DNA from: Hevea brasiliensis
Taxonomy: Eukaryota > Streptophyta > Magnoliopsida > Malpighiales > Euphorbiaceae
Direction: 5' to 3'
Length of the DNA: 64,000 bases
Assembly (NCBI RefSeq): GCF_030052815.1
Contig: NC_079493.1
Location: 57,579,191-57,643,190, forward strand
Shown here: piece after piece, positions 61,348-64,000 of the stretch
How the letters are laid out: every line of letters begins with the position of its first letter
How positions within the stretch are numbered: position 1 is the stretch's first letter
Notes under the pieces: model-generated
Told to the model about the DNA's origin: nothing
Database searches by the model: none
Seen by the model: the letters and a program-made list of their open reading frames with translations, nothing else
Program-made: the position numbers and the translations under genes

Positions 61348-62400
61348 ATGGAAGAGGGTGATCGTTCAGTCGATCAATCTATAGAGGATGAGGTGCAAGG
61401 GGATGCCCCAGGCCTACAAAATGTCAGTGGTTCAAGAAGACCACCACTGCATCGATTTCTGCTCGATTCGCTCGTGAGATGGTCGCAATGTTCCAACAAA
61501 TGGCTGGTAATGTGCCTACTCAATTCCCAATACAGACACCAGTGGTACAACCACAATCTCCTACTAGGCAGTATGATAAATTGATGAAGTATGGGGCTAC
61601 AGAGTTTAAGGGGACGGTAGATCCTCTAGAAGCTGAACAATGGTTAGAGAGGATGGATAGGGTATTCAAGAAACTGCATTGCACAGAGGAGCTCAGATTT
61701 GAATACTCAGTGTCTTTGTTACAGGGGGATGCTTATGATTGGTGGAAAACCATTCCCCACGATGCAGTAGAACTGCAGTCTTGACACTGGAATGACTTTC
61801 TCAGGGAATTCAGACAGAAATATGTCCCTGATGCTTATGTAGACCAGAAGCTGCAAGAGTTCCTAAGTTTGAAACAGGGGAACAGATCAGTGGCTGAGTA
61901 TGAAAGAGAATTTTCCCGCCTTAGCCATTATGCAGTGAGTCTACTCTCTACCAGCAGGGAGAGATGCAAGAGGTTTGAAACTGGCTTGAAGCCCAGTATC
62001 AGATTACAAGTAGTAGGCTTCAAACACACTAACTTCTCTGAACTTATTTCTCAAGCTCTAGAGTTGGAAAGAATTGAGTTTGAAGCTACTCCTGAGAAAA
62101 AGAGATCAGAGAAGACAGAGGAAGAGGGAAAATCTGTAGAACAGAGTTCCAGTGGTCCCACTAGAAAGAGGAAGAACTATGAGGGACACAGCAGAGGTGG
62201 CAAGAAGTCTGGTAGGGGATGACATTCGTGATGTAAACCTCCTCTATCTGGTCAGCAGAGTACTGGAGGTTCCTACCATTCCCGCCAATGTGAAAATTGT
62301 GGAAGATATCATGGTGGGATATGCTATAAGGCTATTGGAGCCTGTTATAACTGTGGAGGCATAGGACATTTTGCCAAGGACTGCACCGATGGTCGCAGAG
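61348..62400 (+). pseudogene. gag: B3 gag with double zinc knuckle
   Basis: The ATG at 61348 opens MEEGDRSVDQSIEDE. One frameshift near 61440 moves the frame to the one with EMVAMFQQMAGN. The capsid (61479-61784) has KYGATEFKGTVDPLEAEQWLERMDRVF and YDWWKT. TGA at 61782 breaks it, and the same frame goes on with FLREFRQKYVPDAYV and SVAEYEREFSRLS to 62222. Two more TGA codons precede the knuckles CENCGRYHGGIC and CYNCGGIGHFAKDC (62289-62384). It is clearly a different gag from A, with the same layout. It would package RNA, but this copy cannot. Confidence 0.92.
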
Positions 62401-62562
62401 TTGGACCACCTCCTACTCTGCAGAAGGGTCGATTGAGCCACTGTCACCAGAAGCTCACAACCACCTAGCAGAGGTAGAGGCAGGGGTAGAGGTAGCCCAG
62501 CAGGCAGCCAAGGCACGGTAAAACATTCAGAGCAAGACAATGCTCCGGTCAGAGTCTATGCA

Positions 62563-62805
62563 ATGAGACAGAGGGAAGAAGCCGAGACATCTGACGTTGT
62601 GGCTGGTACCTTCTCAACTTTTAACCAAGATGTGTTTGTGTTATTTGATCTGGGTTCTACCCATTCTTATGTGAGTGCTAGCATCATTGATTGCATTGCT
62701 ATTCCATGTACAAAAATGGACTTTGAGGTGCTAGTAACAAGTCCGCTAGGACAGGAGGTCAGGGAAAAAAATTTTGATACATTAGTGATTAGTCCTTTAG
62801 GATAG
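62563..62805 (+). pseudogene. pol: B3 protease start, truncated
   Basis: The frame carries MRQREEAETSDVVAGTF, then the protease site LFDLGSTHSYVS (Asp at 62647; Leu where A has Pro, a likely C-to-T change), then FEVLVTSPLGQEV. It then repeats a similar motif (LVISPLG) and stops at 62803-62805. Normal pol sequence (GMDWL and onward) is not found after it, so the element lost the rest here. Confidence 0.88.
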
Positions 62806-63689
62806 GGATTGTGATAATAAGTGAAATTAGTTTTGGAAGAGTTTATCGGCGAAAAGTATTTCCTGACACACCATAAATTATAAAGCTAATTGGCAAGCCT
62901 ATTTAATGTAAAGCAAGAGGACGTAAAAGTAAGTTACAGTAATAGAATTGCTCTAGATGAAGGCAGAGATGATACTGTTAGTAATTGTTAATGGATATTG
63001 TAATCAGAATAAGTTCGGATATCAGTGAATTCGAAAAGGACAAAGGATAGGAAAGTTTGATCTATTGGGATGTATTGTAGTAACTATGCAATGTTCTTGA
63101 CTGTTTATACTGTAAACTGTGGATTACAATACTAATTTGAGATTATTGTGTAGAGCTACGTACTATCTGATAGTACACCTAGATGAGGATAGTTGCCAAC
63201 GGCATCTGTTTTTGTATAGTTATGCCAGGACATAATTTAATTGTTAGAAATAAGTTTGAAAATCCTACTTAGGGATCTAAAACTCAAAAGTTAGAATATT
63301 GAAAGGTTATAGTTCGGTACAAAAGAAAGTAAGTTATAAAAAATTGACATATAAAAAGAGTTATGGAAGTAGAGATTTGAACAGTTGATTCATATATAAC
63401 AAAGAAATATTACTAATGTGAGGAAGACTATGGACCAGAATGGTCAGAGGACTGATGAATGATTCTAACATGACCTCAAGGGTCATTCAAGAAGCAACGT
63501 GAACCGAAAAATTAGACAGCATAATAGTAAGAGGAGATTGGTGTTATCCAAACAAATTAAACGTTGTATTAGATTGTTAAAAGTCTTATACAAATTTGAG
63601 GGAAAAAAGATTATTCGATCGTATAAAAAAGGGAAAAAAAAATAAACGTATGACTATTGGGTAAAATTTCGTGGACGAAATTTATTTAA
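62806..63689 (+). other. B3 internal non-coding DNA
   Basis: 884 bp with no long frame and no domain I recognise. One stretch (about 63076-63162) matches D1 internal DNA, and another (about 63355-63455) matches F1 internal DNA. Near the end AAATTTCGTGGACGAAAT corresponds to the conserved motif that precedes the purine tract in A1 (AAATTTTAAGGACGAAAT). It could be decayed pol or a retained non-coding module. Confidence 0.7.
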
Positions 63690-63704
63690 GGGGGGGGGGA
63701 GAAT
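63690..63704 (+). promoter_or_regulatory. B3 polypurine tract (G10 run)
   Basis: G10 (63690-63699), then AGAAT, sits immediately before the LTR. It resembles the F1 tract and differs from the mixed GGGGAAGAG tract of A. Confidence 0.8.
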
Positions 63705-64000
63705 TATAACACCCCTAAGTTCGGTAGTGCGTTCTACTATTCCGGTGACCAGTGTTTTCCGGACAGCTAGGATGCCTAGAACTACACTTGGTTATGAGTG
63801 ACGAGACATAAAATAATGAAATACAAGAAAAGAAAATATAAGAAAAACAAAGGAAAAATAATAGCAAAGAAATGTAACCAAGTTAAGCGAGTCGAGAACC
63901 CTAGCGATGGGTGACCGCACCGGGAAGTCACGGCGTGGACCGTTGACTAGCTACTGACTCATGGAACCACGAAAAACATTTTTAGGACTTAAATACACCC
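63705..64000 (+). repeat. B3 3' LTR, first 296 bp (cut by window end)
   Basis: It matches the start of the 5' LTR (57403 on) closely. The first dinucleotide is TA instead of TG. It continues past the window. Confidence 0.92.

Larger units (their letters stand above)
57403..64000 (+). mobile_element. B3: reduced Ty3/gypsy element with gag and protease remnant only
   Basis: The 5' LTR (57403-61157), Met-tRNA primer site, gag, a protease start, about 0.9 kb of non-coding DNA, a G-rich purine tract and the start of the 3' LTR (63705 on) are all present. The internal region is only 2,547 bp, so RT, RNase H and integrase are missing. It is inserted in the A2 leader; TGATG (57398-57402) is the left target-site copy. 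It is the only B copy in the window with internal DNA. Confidence 0.93.

Overview
The window is plant nuclear repeat DNA, from a eudicot or other angiosperm with many long-LTR retrotransposons. Nearly every base can be assigned to an LTR retrotransposon, and I see no host gene, tRNA, rRNA or bacterial-type feature. The species cannot be fixed from this sequence. The coding remnants are of two kinds. Ty3/gypsy chromoviruses have long LTRs of 3.1-3.8 kb, an initiator-Met-tRNA primer site and a chromodomain-like tail on integrase, and look Tekay/Del-like. The Ty1/copia element has the order gag-PR-IN-RT-RNase H and LTRs of about 2.05 kb. All coding regions are broken by stops, frameshifts or insertions.

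The layout is a deep nest. I name the families A, B, C, D and F (gypsy-type LTRs) and Cop (copia). Read from the inside out: C2 (solo LTR, 11244-14368, minus) lies in A1 (complete gypsy element, 4454-19137, plus). A1 lies in B1 (solo LTR, 2118-20513, plus), and B1 in C1 (minus LTR, window start to 21118). C1 lies in the leader of Cop1 (copia, 21119-29911, plus), and Cop1 in the 3' LTR of D1 (minus, ending 38662). D1 lies in F1 (plus, ending 47168), F1 in D2 (minus, ending 47476), and D2 in Cop3 (copia LTR, 47477-49234). Side insertions are Cop2 (inverted solo copia LTR, 26130-28183) in the Cop1 3' LTR, B2 (solo LTR, minus, 33044-36702) in the D1 5' LTR, and C3 (solo LTR, plus, 39219-42897) in F1. 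To the right, A2 (a second A element, minus, from 49235) is inserted in Cop3, and A2 is itself interrupted by B3 (57403 to the window end). Five-base target duplications support every insertion whose two ends are both inside the window.

What the coding parts would do together: gag forms the particle, protease processes the polyprotein, RT/RNase H copies the RNA from a Met-tRNA primer, and integrase with its chromodomain-like tail inserts the copy. A1 and A2 together give a nearly full view of one family's gag-pol. B3, D1 and F1 are reduced elements with gag or integrase remnants and non-coding internal DNA.

The most interesting observations are these. (1) A 79-bp GT-AG intron-like segment sits directly after the catalytic Glu of integrase in A2. 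It is shared by the distant D1 and exactly missing from A1. (2) A hairpin near the 3' end of the LTR is conserved by compensatory changes across five LTR families. (3) The insertions are nested nine levels deep. (4) A1 and A2 share an in-frame amber codon inside RT. (5) Sequence differences between near-identical copies cluster at CAG/CTG sites, which may be a consensus artefact at CHG-methylated cytosines. (6) B3 and D1 share a non-coding internal module.
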